From the NCBI RefSeq assembly GCF_902499045.1, contig NZ_CABVPL010000017.1, forward strand, positions 1 to 64,000: 64,000 nucleotides of DNA, written 5' to 3'. Made by a program: the position numbers and the translations under genes. Positions 8,523 through 17,598 of the stretch are shown piece by piece. Source of the DNA: Burkholderia latens. GTDB taxonomy: Bacteria; Pseudomonadota; Gammaproteobacteria; Burkholderiales; Burkholderiaceae. How positions within the stretch are numbered: position 1 is the first letter of the stretch; every line of letters starts with the position of its first letter. The notes under the pieces are model-generated. The model made no database searches. It was given only the letters and a program-made list of their open reading frames with translations, and had not been told where the DNA came from.

Positions 8523-9956
8523 CTAGCGGCGCCGCACGACCATCAGCCGCGGCTCGGTCATGTCCTCGATCGCGTAGCGGATCCCTTCGCGGCCGAGCCC
8601 GGAATCCTTCACGCCGCCGTACGGCATGTTGTCGACGCGGAACGACGGCACGTCGTTGATCACGACCCCGCCAACCTCGAGCTCGTCCCACGCGCGCTGC
8701 GCATGCGCGAGCGAATCGGTGAACACGCCGGCCTGCAACCCGAAGTCGCTGTCGTTCACGCGCGCAAGCGCATCGTCGAAGCGGTCGAACTTCTCGAGGA
8801 TCGCGACGGGGCCGAACGCCTCCTTGCGGTACAGATCCTGATCGCGGCCGACGTTCTCCAGCAGCGTTGCCTCGAACATCGCGCCGTCGACCTTGCCGCC
8901 CGCGACGATCTTCGCGCCCGCCGCCACGGCCGCATCCATCCAGCCCGACAACCGGCGCGATTCGGATTCGGAGATCATCGGGCCGACGAACGTCGACGGA
9001 TCCTTCGGATCGCCCATCTTCAGCGAACGCGTCTTCGCGATCAGCTTGTCGCGCAGCGCGTCGTACAGATCCGCATGCACGAGGATCCGCTGCACGCCGA
9101 TGCAGCTCTGGCCCGACTGGTAGTACGCGCCGAACGCGAGACGATCGACCACGTAGTCGAGCTGGTCGCGCTGATCCGCGTCGACGATCGCCGCCGCGTT
9201 GCCGCCGAGCTCCAGCACCACCTTCTTCTTGCCGGCCTTCTCCTTCAGCGCCCAGCCGACGGCCGGCGAGCCCGTGAACGACAGCAGCCGGAAGCGCTCG
9301 TCCGTCGTGAACAGGTCGGCGCCGTCGCGATGCGCGGGCAGCACCGAGAACGCCCCCTTCGGCAGATCGGTTTCCGCGAGCACCTCGCCGATGATCAGCG
9401 CGCCGACCGGCGTGCGGCTCGCGGGCTTCAGCACGAACGGACAGCCGGCGGCCAGCGCGGGCGCGACCTTGTGCGCGGCGAGGTTCAGCGGAAAGTTGAA
9501 CGGCGAGATGAACGAGCACGGGCCGATCGGCACGCGCCGCGTATAGCCGGTGTAGCCTTGCGCGCGTGCCGAGATCTCGAGGTTGAGCACTTCGCCGTCG
9601 ATGCGCACCGCCTCTTCGGACGCGACGCGGAACGTATCGATCAGCCGCGTCACTTCGCCCTTCGAATCGTTGATCGGCTTGCCGGCCTCGATGCACAGCG
9701 CTTCGGCCAGCTCGTCGAAGCGCTCGCGAAAACGCGCGACGCAGTGGTCGAGCACCGCCTGCCGCTTGTAGGCCGGCAGTTCGCGCATCGGCTTCGTCGC
9801 GTCGACCGCCGCGCCGATGGCCGCATCGATCGCGTTCGCATCGGCGAGCGCGACGCGCGTCGCGACCTTGCCGCTGAACTTGTCGGTCACTTCCAGATCG
9901 GTGTTCGCGTAGACGGCCTCGTTGGCCAGGTAGTACGGATAGGTGTCCTTCAGCAT
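8523..9956 (-). CDS. NAD(P)+-dependent aldehyde dehydrogenase
   Basis: Aldehyde dehydrogenase of 477 residues, oxidising an aldehyde to the acid with NAD(P)+ in the cytoplasm. The full catalytic set is present: Asn154 (SPFNF), Glu249 (VLELGGN) and nucleophile Cys285 (GQSCIGVQR), with the cofactor motif FTGSPAVGW near 227-235. The sequence style is closest to the phosphonoacetaldehyde/glyceraldehyde-3-phosphate dehydrogenase branch of the superfamily, but the substrate cannot be read from the sequence. It starts 28 bases after the acetolactate-synthase-like gene and is followed by a strong terminator, so the two form an operon. The partner produces or removes a short-chain 2-oxo acid, and an aldehyde derived from that chemistry is a reasonable guess. 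Confidence 0.88.
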   Translation of the reverse strand: MLKDTYPYYLANEAVYANTDLEVTDKFSGKVATRVALADANAIDAAIGAAVDATKPMRELPAYKRQAVLDHCVARFRERFDELAEALCIEAGKPINDSKGEVTRLIDTFRVASEEAVRIDGEVLNLEISARAQGYTGYTRRVPIGPCSFISPFNFPLNLAAHKVAPALAAGCPFVLKPASRTPVGALIIGEVLAETDLPKGAFSVLPAHRDGADLFTTDERFRLLSFTGSPAVGWALKEKAGKKKVVLELGGNAAAIVDADQRDQLDYVVDRLAFGAYYQSGQSCIGVQRILVHADLYDALRDKLIAKTRSLKMGDPKDPSTFVGPMISESESRRLSGWMDAAVAAGAKIVAGGKVDGAMFEATLLENVGRDQDLYRKEAFGPVAILEKFDRFDDALARVNDSDFGLQAGVFTDSLAHAQRAWDELEVGGVVINDVPSFRVDNMPYGGVKDSGLGREGIRYAIEDMTEPRLMVVRRR

Positions 9957-9984
9957 GGAACGCTCCTTCCAGTGAACTGCGGAT

Positions 9985-11625
9985 TCAGAGTTGCGCGGAC
10001 AGGCGCTTGATTTCGCGGTTGAGCACGCGCTCGTTGTCCGAATAGTCGATCGGCACGTCGATCAAGTGCACGCCCGGCGTCGCGAAGCAGTCGCGCAGCA
10101 GCGGCTCGAGATCGTCGGCCGCGCCGATGCGATGCCCGTGCGCGCCGTAGCTTTGCGCATACGACACGAAATCGGGATTCTTCAGCGTCATCGCGAAATC
10201 GGGGAAGTTCATGTTTTCCTGCTTCCAGCGGATCATCCCGAACGCATCGTCGCGCAGGATCATCACGACGATGTCGAGCTTCAGCCGCACGGCCGTTTCG
10301 AGTTCCTGCGAATTCATCATGAAACCGCCGTCGCCGCACACGGCTATTACCTTGCGCTGCGGATGCACGATCTTCGTCGCGATCGCCGACGGCAGGCCTG
10401 CGCCCATCGACGCGAGCGCGTTGTCGAGCAGCAGCGAGTTCGGCTCGTGCGCACGCCAGTAGCGCGCGAACCAGATCTTGTACATCCCGTTGTCGAGGCA
10501 GACGATGCCATCGACCGGCAGCGCGTTGTACAGGTCGTTGACGATCCGCACCGGATACATCGGAAAGCGCGGATCGTGCTGGCCCTTCTGCAGATGCGCG
10601 TCGAAATGCTCCTTGATCATCGTGAAGCGCTCGAAATCCCAGTGCGGCTGCGGCGTCACCGCTTCCTTCATCTGCCACACCGCGTTCGCGATGTCGCCGA
10701 CCACCTCGATCTGCGGGAAATAGACGGGATCGACCTGCGCGCCGAGGAAGTTCACGTGGATCACGGTCTTGTCGTCCGCGCGCATGAAGAACGGCGGCTT
10801 CTCGATCACGTCGTGGCCGACGTTGATGATGCAATCGGCATGCTCGATCGCGCGGTGCACGAAATCGCCGTCGGACAGCGTCGCGTTGCCGAGCCACAGC
10901 GGATGCGTTTCGTCGATCACGCCCTTGCCCATCTGCGTCGTGAAGAACGGGATGCCCGTCTTGTTAACGAATTCGAGCAGCATCTTGCAGGTCGTCTTGC
11001 GATTGCCGCCCGCGCCGATCATCAGCAGCGGATGACGCGCGGCCTGGATCGCGTCGATCGCGTGCGCGACCGCCTTCTCCTCGGCCACCGGCCGGCGGCT
11101 GTAGCTGCGCGGAATCGGCTTGCCGTCGCCCTCCTCGTGCGCGATGTCCTCCGGCAGTTCGAGGTGCGCGGCGCCCGGACGCTCCTCCTCCGCGCGGCGG
11201 AACGCCTCGCGCACGGCCGCCGGGATGTTGCCGATCGACACGATCTGCCGCGTGAACTTCGTGAGCGGCTGCATCATGTCGACGACGTCGACGATCTGGA
11301 AGTGGCCCTGCTTGCTCGACTTGATCGGCTTCTGGCCGGTGATCATCAGCATCGGCATGCCGCCGAGCTGCGCGTACGCGGCGGCGGTCACGAAGTTCGT
11401 CGCACCGGGCCCGAGCGTCGCGAGACACACGCCGGTACGGCCCGTCAGACGGCCGTAGGTGGCGGCCATGAACCCGGCCGCCTGCTCGTGCCGGGTCAGC
11501 ACGAGCTTGATTTTCGATCGTCGCAGCGATTCGAGCAGATCGAGGTTTTCCTCGCCGGGAATGCCGAACACATACTCGACGCCTTCGGCTTCCAGCGCCT
11601 TCACGAACAGATCCGATGCTTTCAT
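9985..11625 (-). CDS. acetolactate synthase large subunit-like ThDP enzyme
   Basis: Thiamine-diphosphate enzyme of 546 residues. The catalytic glutamate is Glu47 (LTRHEQAAGFMAATYGRLTG) and the ThDP/Mg2+ motif begins with GDGGFMMNSQELET at about residue 431 and ends near RDDAFGM. The family condenses two pyruvates, or pyruvate with 2-oxobutyrate, into acetohydroxy acids. No small regulatory subunit gene is adjacent and an aldehyde dehydrogenase follows, so a catabolic role is more likely than branched-chain amino-acid synthesis. Other ThDP lyases (glyoxylate carboligase, oxalyl-CoA decarboxylase) are possible but fit less well. The ATG at 11625 opens the frame as MKASDLFVKALE, the usual N-terminus of the family. 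Confidence 0.85.
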   Translation of the reverse strand: MKASDLFVKALEAEGVEYVFGIPGEENLDLLESLRRSKIKLVLTRHEQAAGFMAATYGRLTGRTGVCLATLGPGATNFVTAAAYAQLGGMPMLMITGQKPIKSSKQGHFQIVDVVDMMQPLTKFTRQIVSIGNIPAAVREAFRRAEEERPGAAHLELPEDIAHEEGDGKPIPRSYSRRPVAEEKAVAHAIDAIQAARHPLLMIGAGGNRKTTCKMLLEFVNKTGIPFFTTQMGKGVIDETHPLWLGNATLSDGDFVHRAIEHADCIINVGHDVIEKPPFFMRADDKTVIHVNFLGAQVDPVYFPQIEVVGDIANAVWQMKEAVTPQPHWDFERFTMIKEHFDAHLQKGQHDPRFPMYPVRIVNDLYNALPVDGIVCLDNGMYKIWFARYWRAHEPNSLLLDNALASMGAGLPSAIATKIVHPQRKVIAVCGDGGFMMNSQELETAVRLKLDIVVMILRDDAFGMIRWKQENMNFPDFAMTLKNPDFVSYAQSYGAHGHRIGAADDLEPLLRDCFATPGVHLIDVPIDYSDNERVLNREIKRLSAQL

Positions 11626-11995
11626 GGGTGGGGACTCTCGGTTGATGCCGCCTGCCCGGCTTACGGGCGCGCGACGTTCAGAACGCGCGCCGGCCTACGG
11701 CGCGCGGACGCTTTACCTACCGGATACAACCACTGCACTGCCCGCCGTGCGTCGCTCGGCGGCACGGCGGCGCCTCCCTGGGCGGGAGGACGAACGGATC
11801 CGCCCGCGCGCGGCAAACCAGGAAAGCATGCGCGGGCGGCAAGGACGTTTTTGATTGTAGACGGATTCGCGGCATTGCGACTTCGACCGGATGGCCAGGG
11901 CCGGCACCCCGCAGCATCGGCCTGACGGCCAATTCGGCCTCAAACCGCGCGCGCGGCCCTGCTGTAGCGGGAACCGAACGCTATTCAATCAATCT
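11626..11995. other. non-coding divergent region with two hairpins
   Basis: About 370 bases between the acetolactate-synthase-like gene and the toxin gene, with no credible frame. It contains two strong inverted repeats: 11666-11673 with 11684-11691 (8 bp), close to the 5' end of the minus-strand gene, and 11742-11750 with 11762-11770 (9 bp). Either could lie in a leader transcript; no riboswitch class was recognised. Confidence 0.45.
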
Positions 11996-12011
11996 GTGAA
12001 CCATGGTTTAC
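11996..12011. promoter_or_regulatory. putative operator of the toxin-antitoxin pair
   Basis: The sequence GTGAACCATGGTTTAC is a 16-base inverted repeat with a single mismatch, and the toxin's first ATG lies inside it. Antitoxins with a helix-turn-helix normally bind such a palindrome over their own promoter, so autorepression is likely. Function is inferred. Confidence 0.55.
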
Positions 12012-12341
12012 ATGCTGCGATCCATGCCCCACAGTGCGCCTGCGTACAGTATCCGGACCACCGACGCCTTCGACGCGTGGTTTGCCGGCCTCACCGCTCG
12101 CGTCGCGCGGCGGCGCATCCAGGCGCGCATCGACCGCCTGTCGATGCGCAGCCCGCGCGACTGGAAATCCGCCGGCTCGCCCGTCGTCGAAATGCGTATC
12201 GACCACGGCCCGAGCTATCGCGTCTACTACGCGAGGCGCGGAACCATATGGGTGATCCTGCTCTGCGGCGGCAACAAGTCGACGCAACAGGCGGACATCC
12301 GCGCCGCGCACGCGATGCTCGAGCGGCTCGACATGGAGTAA
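12003..12341 (+). CDS. RelE/HigB-like toxin (HI1419 type)
   Basis: Small basic protein of 112 residues (or 109/105 from in-frame ATGs at 12012 and 12024; none has a clear ribosome site). It fits the upstream toxin of HI1419/HI1420 addiction modules: TDAFDAWFAGLTARVARRRI, SPVVEMRIDHGPSYRVYYARRG and WVILLCGGNKSTQQADI are family hallmarks. Such proteins have the RelE fold and cut mRNA on the ribosome. The order toxin first, antitoxin second, with three bases between stop and ATG, is the usual one for this family. Confidence 0.88.
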   Translation: MVYMLRSMPHSAPAYSIRTTDAFDAWFAGLTARVARRRIQARIDRLSMRSPRDWKSAGSPVVEMRIDHGPSYRVYYARRGTIWVILLCGGNKSTQQADIRAAHAMLERLDME

Positions 12342-12344
12342 GCG

Positions 12345-12644
12345 ATGGACAAGATCAAGACCCGGCCGCGGGATTCGGCCGAACACCTGAAAACCGACGA
12401 CGACATGGCCGACTATTTCGAGGCCTGCCTGCAGGAAGCCGGCGACGACCCGGCCTTCATCGCGCATGCGCTCGGCGTGATCGCCCGCGCGCGCGGGATG
12501 TCGCAGGTCGCGCGCGACGCCGGCCTGTCGCGCGAAGGGCTGTACAAGGCGCTGTCGCACGACGGCAATCCGAGCTTCGGCACGATCCTGAAGGTGATCA
12601 AGGCACTCGGCCTGCAACTGCACGGCGCGAAAGCGCACGCGTGA
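12345..12644 (+). CDS. helix-turn-helix antitoxin (HI1420 type)
   Basis: Antitoxin of 99 residues, expected to bind and neutralise the preceding toxin and to repress the pair. The N-terminal part (DSAEHLKTDDDMADYFEACL) is the toxin-wrapping region typical of the HI1420 family. The C-terminal part is an HTH: ARARGMSQVARDAGLSREGL then YKALSHDGNPSFGTILKVIK. It starts three bases after the toxin stop. Confidence 0.9.
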   Translation: MDKIKTRPRDSAEHLKTDDDMADYFEACLQEAGDDPAFIAHALGVIARARGMSQVARDAGLSREGLYKALSHDGNPSFGTILKVIKALGLQLHGAKAHA

Positions 12645-12690
12645 ATCGAGCGCGCGGCGGTCCGGCATCCGCGCGATGCGTGCAACCGCA

Positions 12691-13977
12691 TCAATGCAGC
12701 CACGCGCCCGCCCAGCGCGGCACCAGCGACACCACGTACAGCCCGAGTCCGATCAGCCCGCCGACCAGCGTCCCGTTGATGCGGATGTACTGCAGGTCCT
12801 TGCCGATGTTCAGCTCGATCTGCCGCGACATCTCGCGCGCATCCCAGTTGCGCACCGTATCGCGGATGTGACGCATCAGGAAATCCGCGAAATCCGGCGC
12901 CATTTCGTGCACGGCCCGCTCGATGTGCTCGTTCAGCGACGCGCGCAGCGCCGGACTTTCCGCGAGCCGCGCGCCGAGCCAGCCGCCAAGCGTCGCGGCC
13001 TGCCGGTGCAGCGCCGAATCGGGGCGCGCGAGATCGGCCTTCAGCCATGCGCGCAACTGATCCCACAAGTCGCGCACATAGTCGTTGAACGCATCGCCAT
13101 CGCGGATGTAGCGCTTGATCTCGTCGCCTTTCGCAATGAACACCGGGTCGTGCTTCAGCCGTTCGGTCAGCCGCACGACCGTGCGGTCGAAGCGCTGCCG
13201 CAGTTCGTGTTCGGGATCGGCCGCGACGCCCTTGAGCACGCGGCTCACCGCGCTCGCGAGCATCCGCGCGCCGTTCTCGCCGAACCACTGCGTCGGCATG
13301 ATCTTCTCGACCTTCGGATATTGCGTCTTCAGCCATTCGACGATGAAGCCCGCGATCACCTCACGGTTTTCCTCCTTGTCGAGCACGTCGACCACCTGTT
13401 CGATCGCATCGTCGAGCAGCGCCTGATGGCGGCCGTCCTTCGTCAGCGTGTCGAGGACCGCGCCGGCCGATTGCGACAGGTCGATCCGGTCGATCACCGC
13501 GCGGAACGCGTCGTGGACGAACGACTGGATCCGCGCGTCGTCGGTCATGTCGAGCGCAAAGCTCATCAGCTTCGTCACGTAGCCGCCGAGCGCGTCGGTG
13601 TTCGCGGGCTCGCCGAGCCACGCGCCGAGCTTCTGCGCGGGATCGTGCTGGCGGATCTGCGCGGCGAGCGCGTCGGGACCGAGGAATTTCTCGCGCACGA
13701 ACACCGCGAGATTGTCCGCGATCTTGTCCTTGTTCTTCGGGATGATTTCGGTGTGGCGCGACACGAACGGGATCGGCACGCGGCGAAACAGCGCGACGAC
13801 CGCGAACCAGTCGGCGAGCGCGCCGACCATCGCGGCCTCGGCCACCGCCTTGAAGCCATCGACCCACGGGCCGCGCGGCAACAGGATCGTCGTCACGAAT
13901 ACCGCGACGGCGGCCAGCAGCAGCCAGAGCGCACGGCGCTTGCTGCGTTTCAGTTCGAGGGCTTTGTCTGGCGTCAT
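12691..13977 (-). CDS. DUF445 membrane protein (YjiN-like)
   Basis: Protein of 428 residues matching the DUF445 family, of which E. coli YjiN is a member of similar size. Transmembrane segments lie near residues 15-34 (ALWLLLAAVAVFVTTILL) and at the extreme C-terminus (LVGGLIGLGLYVVSLVP), with the family motif GALADWFAVVALFRR after the first. The long middle is charged, helical and probably periplasmic or cytoplasmic. Function is unknown. The start at 13977 (MTPDKALELKR) is preferred on family length; a frame extension to 14148 exists but looks non-coding. Confidence 0.82.
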   Translation of the reverse strand: MTPDKALELKRSKRRALWLLLAAVAVFVTTILLPRGPWVDGFKAVAEAAMVGALADWFAVVALFRRVPIPFVSRHTEIIPKNKDKIADNLAVFVREKFLGPDALAAQIRQHDPAQKLGAWLGEPANTDALGGYVTKLMSFALDMTDDARIQSFVHDAFRAVIDRIDLSQSAGAVLDTLTKDGRHQALLDDAIEQVVDVLDKEENREVIAGFIVEWLKTQYPKVEKIMPTQWFGENGARMLASAVSRVLKGVAADPEHELRQRFDRTVVRLTERLKHDPVFIAKGDEIKRYIRDGDAFNDYVRDLWDQLRAWLKADLARPDSALHRQAATLGGWLGARLAESPALRASLNEHIERAVHEMAPDFADFLMRHIRDTVRNWDAREMSRQIELNIGKDLQYIRINGTLVGGLIGLGLYVVSLVPRWAGAWLH

Positions 13978-14144
13978 GGGCGACCGGTGAAACGGCAATG
14001 CCGCTAATATGCACCGATCGCCGACCGACGACAAACCCGCATGCCAGGGCATGTCGTCCGCAGCGGGCGTCCGCCCGCGCGCCACTTGACGGACCAGGAA
14101 GCGATGCGCGAACGCAGCCATGCCGGCCGCGCTCGCGCATCGCG

Positions 14145-15365
14145 TCACAAAAACGTTTTCAGGTTCACCGCCGGATCGGCGAGCTTCGCCGGATCCGGCA
14201 CGGCGCCTGCCGCGATCAGCCTGCGCGACGCGCCGATATCGCGCCCCAGGTTCGCGGCCGCCACCGCGACGATCCTCCCGTCGCCGCCGAGCCCGAACAC
14301 CGTGAACGGTCCGTTCGCCGGATCGCCGCGCACGACGGTGGTCCGCTCGCCACCGAAAAGGCCGAGCATCTGCAGGTTGCAGTCATACTGATCGGACCAC
14401 AGCCACGGCAGCTCGGCATACGTTTCGTCCGCGCCGAGCAGGTTCGCGGCCGCGACGGCCGGCTGGTTCTCCGCGACCTGCCACGACTCGATCCGCACGT
14501 GACGCCCGAGCAGCGGATTGAAATGCATCGTCACCTCGCCTGCCGCGAAGATCGCGCGATCGGCCGTGCGGCAGCCTGCATCGACACGGATGCCGTTGTC
14601 GACGTCGAGCGCGGCCGCGTGCGCGAGCTCGGCGTTCGGCACGACGCCGATGCCGACCACGACGACGTCGGCCCGCACGTCGCCGCGATCGGTCTCGACG
14701 ATCGCGCCGCCCGCCGGCGCGCGGCGAATCGCACGCGGCAGCGTCGCCAGCTTGAAGACCACGCCGCGCGCGTCATGCAGTTGCCGCGCATACGCGCCGA
14801 CGGCCTCCGGCAACGCACGCTGCAGCAGGCGCGGCGCCGGATCGATCACCGTCACGTCGCAGCCGAGCTGGCGCGCGGCCGCGGCCACTTCGAGGCCGAT
14901 GAAGCCGCCGCCGAGCACCGCCACGCGGCGCCCCGGCGCGAGCTGCGCACGCAATGCGCGCGCATCGGCGACGGTCCGCACGTAATGCGCAACGACGCCT
15001 TCGTCGACCGGCCCGCCGAACGTGCGCACGCGCGATCCCGTCGCGAGCACGAGCTTCGCGTACGGCAGCGTCGCGCCGTCGTCGAGCCGCACCCGCTGCG
15101 CATCGCGCTCGATCGCGTCGACGCGCGTGCCGAGCCGCAGCTCGATGCGCTGCGCGTCGTACCATCCCGCGTCGCGGATGAACGCGCGCTGCTCGCCGCC
15201 GTCGCTCAGCAGCGCATCCTTCGACAGCACGGGGCGATCGTACGGCAACTCGCGTTCCGCGCCGATCATCACGATGCGCGCGGCGGCATCGCGCTCGCGC
15301 AGCGCCTCGGCCGTGCGCCGGGCCGCATGGCCGGCGCCGACGATCACGAACGGGTCAGTCGACAT
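14145..15365 (-). CDS. andAa: anthranilate dioxygenase, ferredoxin reductase subunit
   Basis: FAD-dependent ferredoxin reductase of 406 residues that takes electrons from NADH and passes them to the Rieske ferredoxin encoded just upstream. An FAD dinucleotide motif is at the N-terminus (VIVGAGHAARRTAEAL) and an NADH motif near residues 145-160 (VAVLGGGFIGLEVA). The FAD-ribityl motif around IFAAGEV is present. The ATG overlaps the ferredoxin gene by 11 bases, which argues for coupling. The length and gene order equal those I recall for AndAa of B. cepacia DBO1. It is the last gene of the operon; I saw no clear terminator. Confidence 0.9.
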   Translation of the reverse strand: MSTDPFVIVGAGHAARRTAEALRERDAAARIVMIGAERELPYDRPVLSKDALLSDGGEQRAFIRDAGWYDAQRIELRLGTRVDAIERDAQRVRLDDGATLPYAKLVLATGSRVRTFGGPVDEGVVAHYVRTVADARALRAQLAPGRRVAVLGGGFIGLEVAAAARQLGCDVTVIDPAPRLLQRALPEAVGAYARQLHDARGVVFKLATLPRAIRRAPAGGAIVETDRGDVRADVVVVGIGVVPNAELAHAAALDVDNGIRVDAGCRTADRAIFAAGEVTMHFNPLLGRHVRIESWQVAENQPAVAAANLLGADETYAELPWLWSDQYDCNLQMLGLFGGERTTVVRGDPANGPFTVFGLGGDGRIVAVAAANLGRDIGASRRLIAAGAVPDPAKLADPAVNLKTFL

Positions 15366-15681
15366 TCACTTCCACCTGCCCGTCGACGACACGGATCGGA
15401 TAGACCCGCACCGGCTCGGTGATCGGCGCGCATTTCGGCGCGCCGGTGCGAATGTCGATCAGCCCCTGGTGCAGCGGACATTCGACGCAGCCGTCCTCCA
15501 CATAGCCTTCCGACAGCCGCGCGTGACCATGCGAACACAGATCGTGCATCGCGAACAGTTCGTCGCCGATGCGGAATACCGCGATCGGCTTCTGGCCGGC
15601 GACGCGCGCCGCCGGTTCGTCTTCGGAGAATTCGTCGAATGCGCCCAGCGGATGCCATTGCGCGAGCGTTGCTTCAGTCAT
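15355..15681 (-). CDS. andAb: anthranilate dioxygenase, Rieske ferredoxin
   Basis: Rieske-type [2Fe-2S] ferredoxin of 108 residues. Cluster ligands are Cys49-x-His51 and Cys68-x2-His71. It shuttles electrons from AndAa to the oxygenase. It lies between the oxygenase small subunit (26 bases upstream) and the reductase (11-base overlap). A three-component system with a separate ferredoxin distinguishes it from the two-component AntABC type. Confidence 0.92.
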   Translation of the reverse strand: MTEATLAQWHPLGAFDEFSEDEPAARVAGQKPIAVFRIGDELFAMHDLCSHGHARLSEGYVEDGCVECPLHQGLIDIRTGAPKCAPITEPVRVYPIRVVDGQVEVNVD

Positions 15682-15707
15682 GTCGATTCCTTGCTTCGTC
15701 AGATCGG

Positions 15708-16193
15708 TCAGATCGGGGTCGCGAGCAGCGTCTGCACGCGCGACGTGTCGTAGATCACGCGCTTGGTCTTGTAGCGCAGCCCGTCGGGCGTGCGCACGAC
15801 CGTGTCGTAATACTTGCCGGCCTGGTACACGTTCGATTCGCCGTTGCTGCGCGTCTGCACGACCACGTAGTTGCTCTCGGTGTCGATCTCGCCGTCGCGC
15901 TGCGCGACGATCGCCAGACCCGACGTCATGTGCCGGTACGTGTGCTCTTCATAGATGTTCGCGTGCCGCAGCGACACCACGCGATCGCGCAGCATCCGCT
16001 GGTTCGTGCAGTGGACGATCCCGACCGGCAGGCCGAGATCCGCGTTCTCCTTCGGCACGATCTCGTACGTGCAGTCCTCCGTGAACATCTCCGGCCAGTG
16101 CTCGAGCCGGTCGTTGTCGAGGTGGCCGATGTAGCGGTTCTGGAGCATGTAAATCTCGAACCACGTCTTCATGTCTTCCGTCAGGTTTTCCAT
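15708..16193 (-). CDS. andAd: anthranilate dioxygenase, small oxygenase subunit
   Basis: Beta subunit of a ring-hydroxylating dioxygenase, 161 residues, with the cone-shaped NTF2-like fold of the family. Typical stretches are YIGHLDNDRLEHWPEMFTED and RHANIYEEHTYRHMTSGL. It has no metal site and mainly stabilises the alpha3-beta3 oxygenase. The start at 16193 follows AGCGGGAGCGC and lies 17 bases after the large subunit stop. The length is exactly that expected for AndAd. Confidence 0.92.
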   Translation of the reverse strand: MENLTEDMKTWFEIYMLQNRYIGHLDNDRLEHWPEMFTEDCTYEIVPKENADLGLPVGIVHCTNQRMLRDRVVSLRHANIYEEHTYRHMTSGLAIVAQRDGEIDTESNYVVVQTRSNGESNVYQAGKYYDTVVRTPDGLRYKTKRVIYDTSRVQTLLATPI

Positions 16194-16210
16194 CGTTGCG
16201 CGCTCCCGCT

Positions 16211-17482
16211 TCAATAGCCCATCAGCTTCTGATAACCGACCCAGAACTTGCGGATCAGGCTTTCGGTGATCACCGTGTCCTGCTGGTCCGGATTGCCGCG
16301 CGACATCTCGATCACCGACGTCGCGTCGGCGTCGCGCACGGTGCCGCGCTGCACCAGTTCGGTCGCCTCGGTGTCTTCCATCGAGATGTAGCCGGCCGGG
16401 CCGACCAAGTTGGCCTGCTTGATGCGCAGCGCGCGCAGCTCCGGCGTGTCGTCCGCGTAGCCGAAGAAGTGGAAGATCAGCTCGAAGTTGTCCGGCCCCT
16501 TCGGCAGGATCTGCCGCGCGACCAGCGTGTTGTGGATCTGCTGGATCACGAGCTGCGGGAAGATCGGCTGGATGTGGTTCGTGCAGTCCTCGTCGTATTC
16601 CGGCACGAGATCGAGGATCGATTCGTCCTCCAGATGGAAACCTTCGTCGAACGAGCGGATGTTCTGCTGCTTGTATGCGGCCGACGTGTCGTCGCCCGTC
16701 TTCGTCACCGTGATGATGCTGTGCAGCCCGTGGTTCGCATCCGGGATCGAGCGCGCCTTCATCCCGACGCGGAAGATGTTGAAGGTCGTATGGAACAGGT
16801 GCAGCATGCTCGCGTGATACGGATCCTTCACGTTCTCCATGTACAGCTTCCAGTTCGACTTCGAATACTGGCGCGTGCAGCCGAGATACTCGATCGGCTT
16901 GTGGAAGATCCGGTCGATCCACGGGCGCATCTGCTCGCCGAGATAATCGGGCAGCGGCGCGACTTCATCGCTGAAGGTCGCGAACACGAGCCCGCGATAG
17001 CTGTCGACGCGCAGCTTGCGCAGCCCGTGCTGCTTCGGGTCGAAGTCGGCCGGCATCCCGGTCATCCCCTTCTGGCCGCGCCGGAACGGCACGCCGAGCA
17101 GGTTGCCTTGGTTGTCGAAGCTCCATTGGTGGTACACGCACGTGTGCGAGCTCGCGTTGCCGCGCGACTTGCGGCACACCTGCGCGCCGCGATGCGCGCA
17201 GCGGTTCACCCACGCGGACAGCGCGCCGTCCTCCGTGCGCGTGACGACGACCGGCGTGTCGCCGACGAACGTGCTCTTGAAGTCGCCGGCGTTCGGAATC
17301 TCCGCCTCCAGCGCGACGAAGTTCCACGTCGGCCCGCGGAAGATGCGCTCCTGCTCGCGATCGTAGACGGCGCGCGAGCTGAACACCTTGTACGGCACGC
17401 GCGAACCGTCGTCGTGCGGAAAATGCACGCCGGATGCATCGTCGCGCGCGGCGAAGACGACGGGCGATTCTGTCTGCTCCAT
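16211..17482 (-). CDS. andAc: anthranilate 1,2-dioxygenase, large oxygenase subunit
   Basis: Alpha subunit of the terminal oxygenase, 423 residues, converting anthranilate, O2 and NADH-derived electrons to catechol with loss of ammonia and CO2. Rieske ligands are Cys95-x-His97 and Cys115-x2-His118. The mononuclear iron site is ENVKDPYHASMLH, with the two His ligands four residues apart. I chose the ATG at 17482 because AAGGAG sits seven bases upstream; a frame extension to 17518 is unlikely. It is the first gene of the operon and divergent from the AraC/XylS regulator. Substrate is inferred from family, sizes, order and the nearby cat genes. Confidence 0.9.
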   Translation of the reverse strand: MEQTESPVVFAARDDASGVHFPHDDGSRVPYKVFSSRAVYDREQERIFRGPTWNFVALEAEIPNAGDFKSTFVGDTPVVVTRTEDGALSAWVNRCAHRGAQVCRKSRGNASSHTCVYHQWSFDNQGNLLGVPFRRGQKGMTGMPADFDPKQHGLRKLRVDSYRGLVFATFSDEVAPLPDYLGEQMRPWIDRIFHKPIEYLGCTRQYSKSNWKLYMENVKDPYHASMLHLFHTTFNIFRVGMKARSIPDANHGLHSIITVTKTGDDTSAAYKQQNIRSFDEGFHLEDESILDLVPEYDEDCTNHIQPIFPQLVIQQIHNTLVARQILPKGPDNFELIFHFFGYADDTPELRALRIKQANLVGPAGYISMEDTEATELVQRGTVRDADATSVIEMSRGNPDQQDTVITESLIRKFWVGYQKLMGY

Positions 17483-17555
17483 GTCGGACTCCTTGTGGTT
17501 CCGGTTCGTTGATTGCATGGACCCGATTTTTGAAAAGCTAATATTCGGCGTCTAT

Positions 17556-17598
17556 CCGGAAAGTGCGATTGCGGCGGCGCAATATCCACTTTCGGCGG
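17556..17598. promoter_or_regulatory. inverted repeat in the andAc/andR divergent promoter
   Basis: Imperfect inverted repeat: CCGGAAAGTGCGATTGC at 17556-17572 faces GCAATATCCACTTTCGGCGG at 17579-17598, sharing the GAAAGTGnnAT core in opposite orientation. It lies about 75-115 bases upstream of andAc, a fitting place for AraC/XylS-type activator binding. The role is inferred. Confidence 0.5.

Noticed and set aside
12691-14148. Longer start for the DUF445 protein at 14148
   Set aside because: The extra 57 residues are Arg/Ala-rich with no family similarity, and the ATG at 13977 gives the expected family length.
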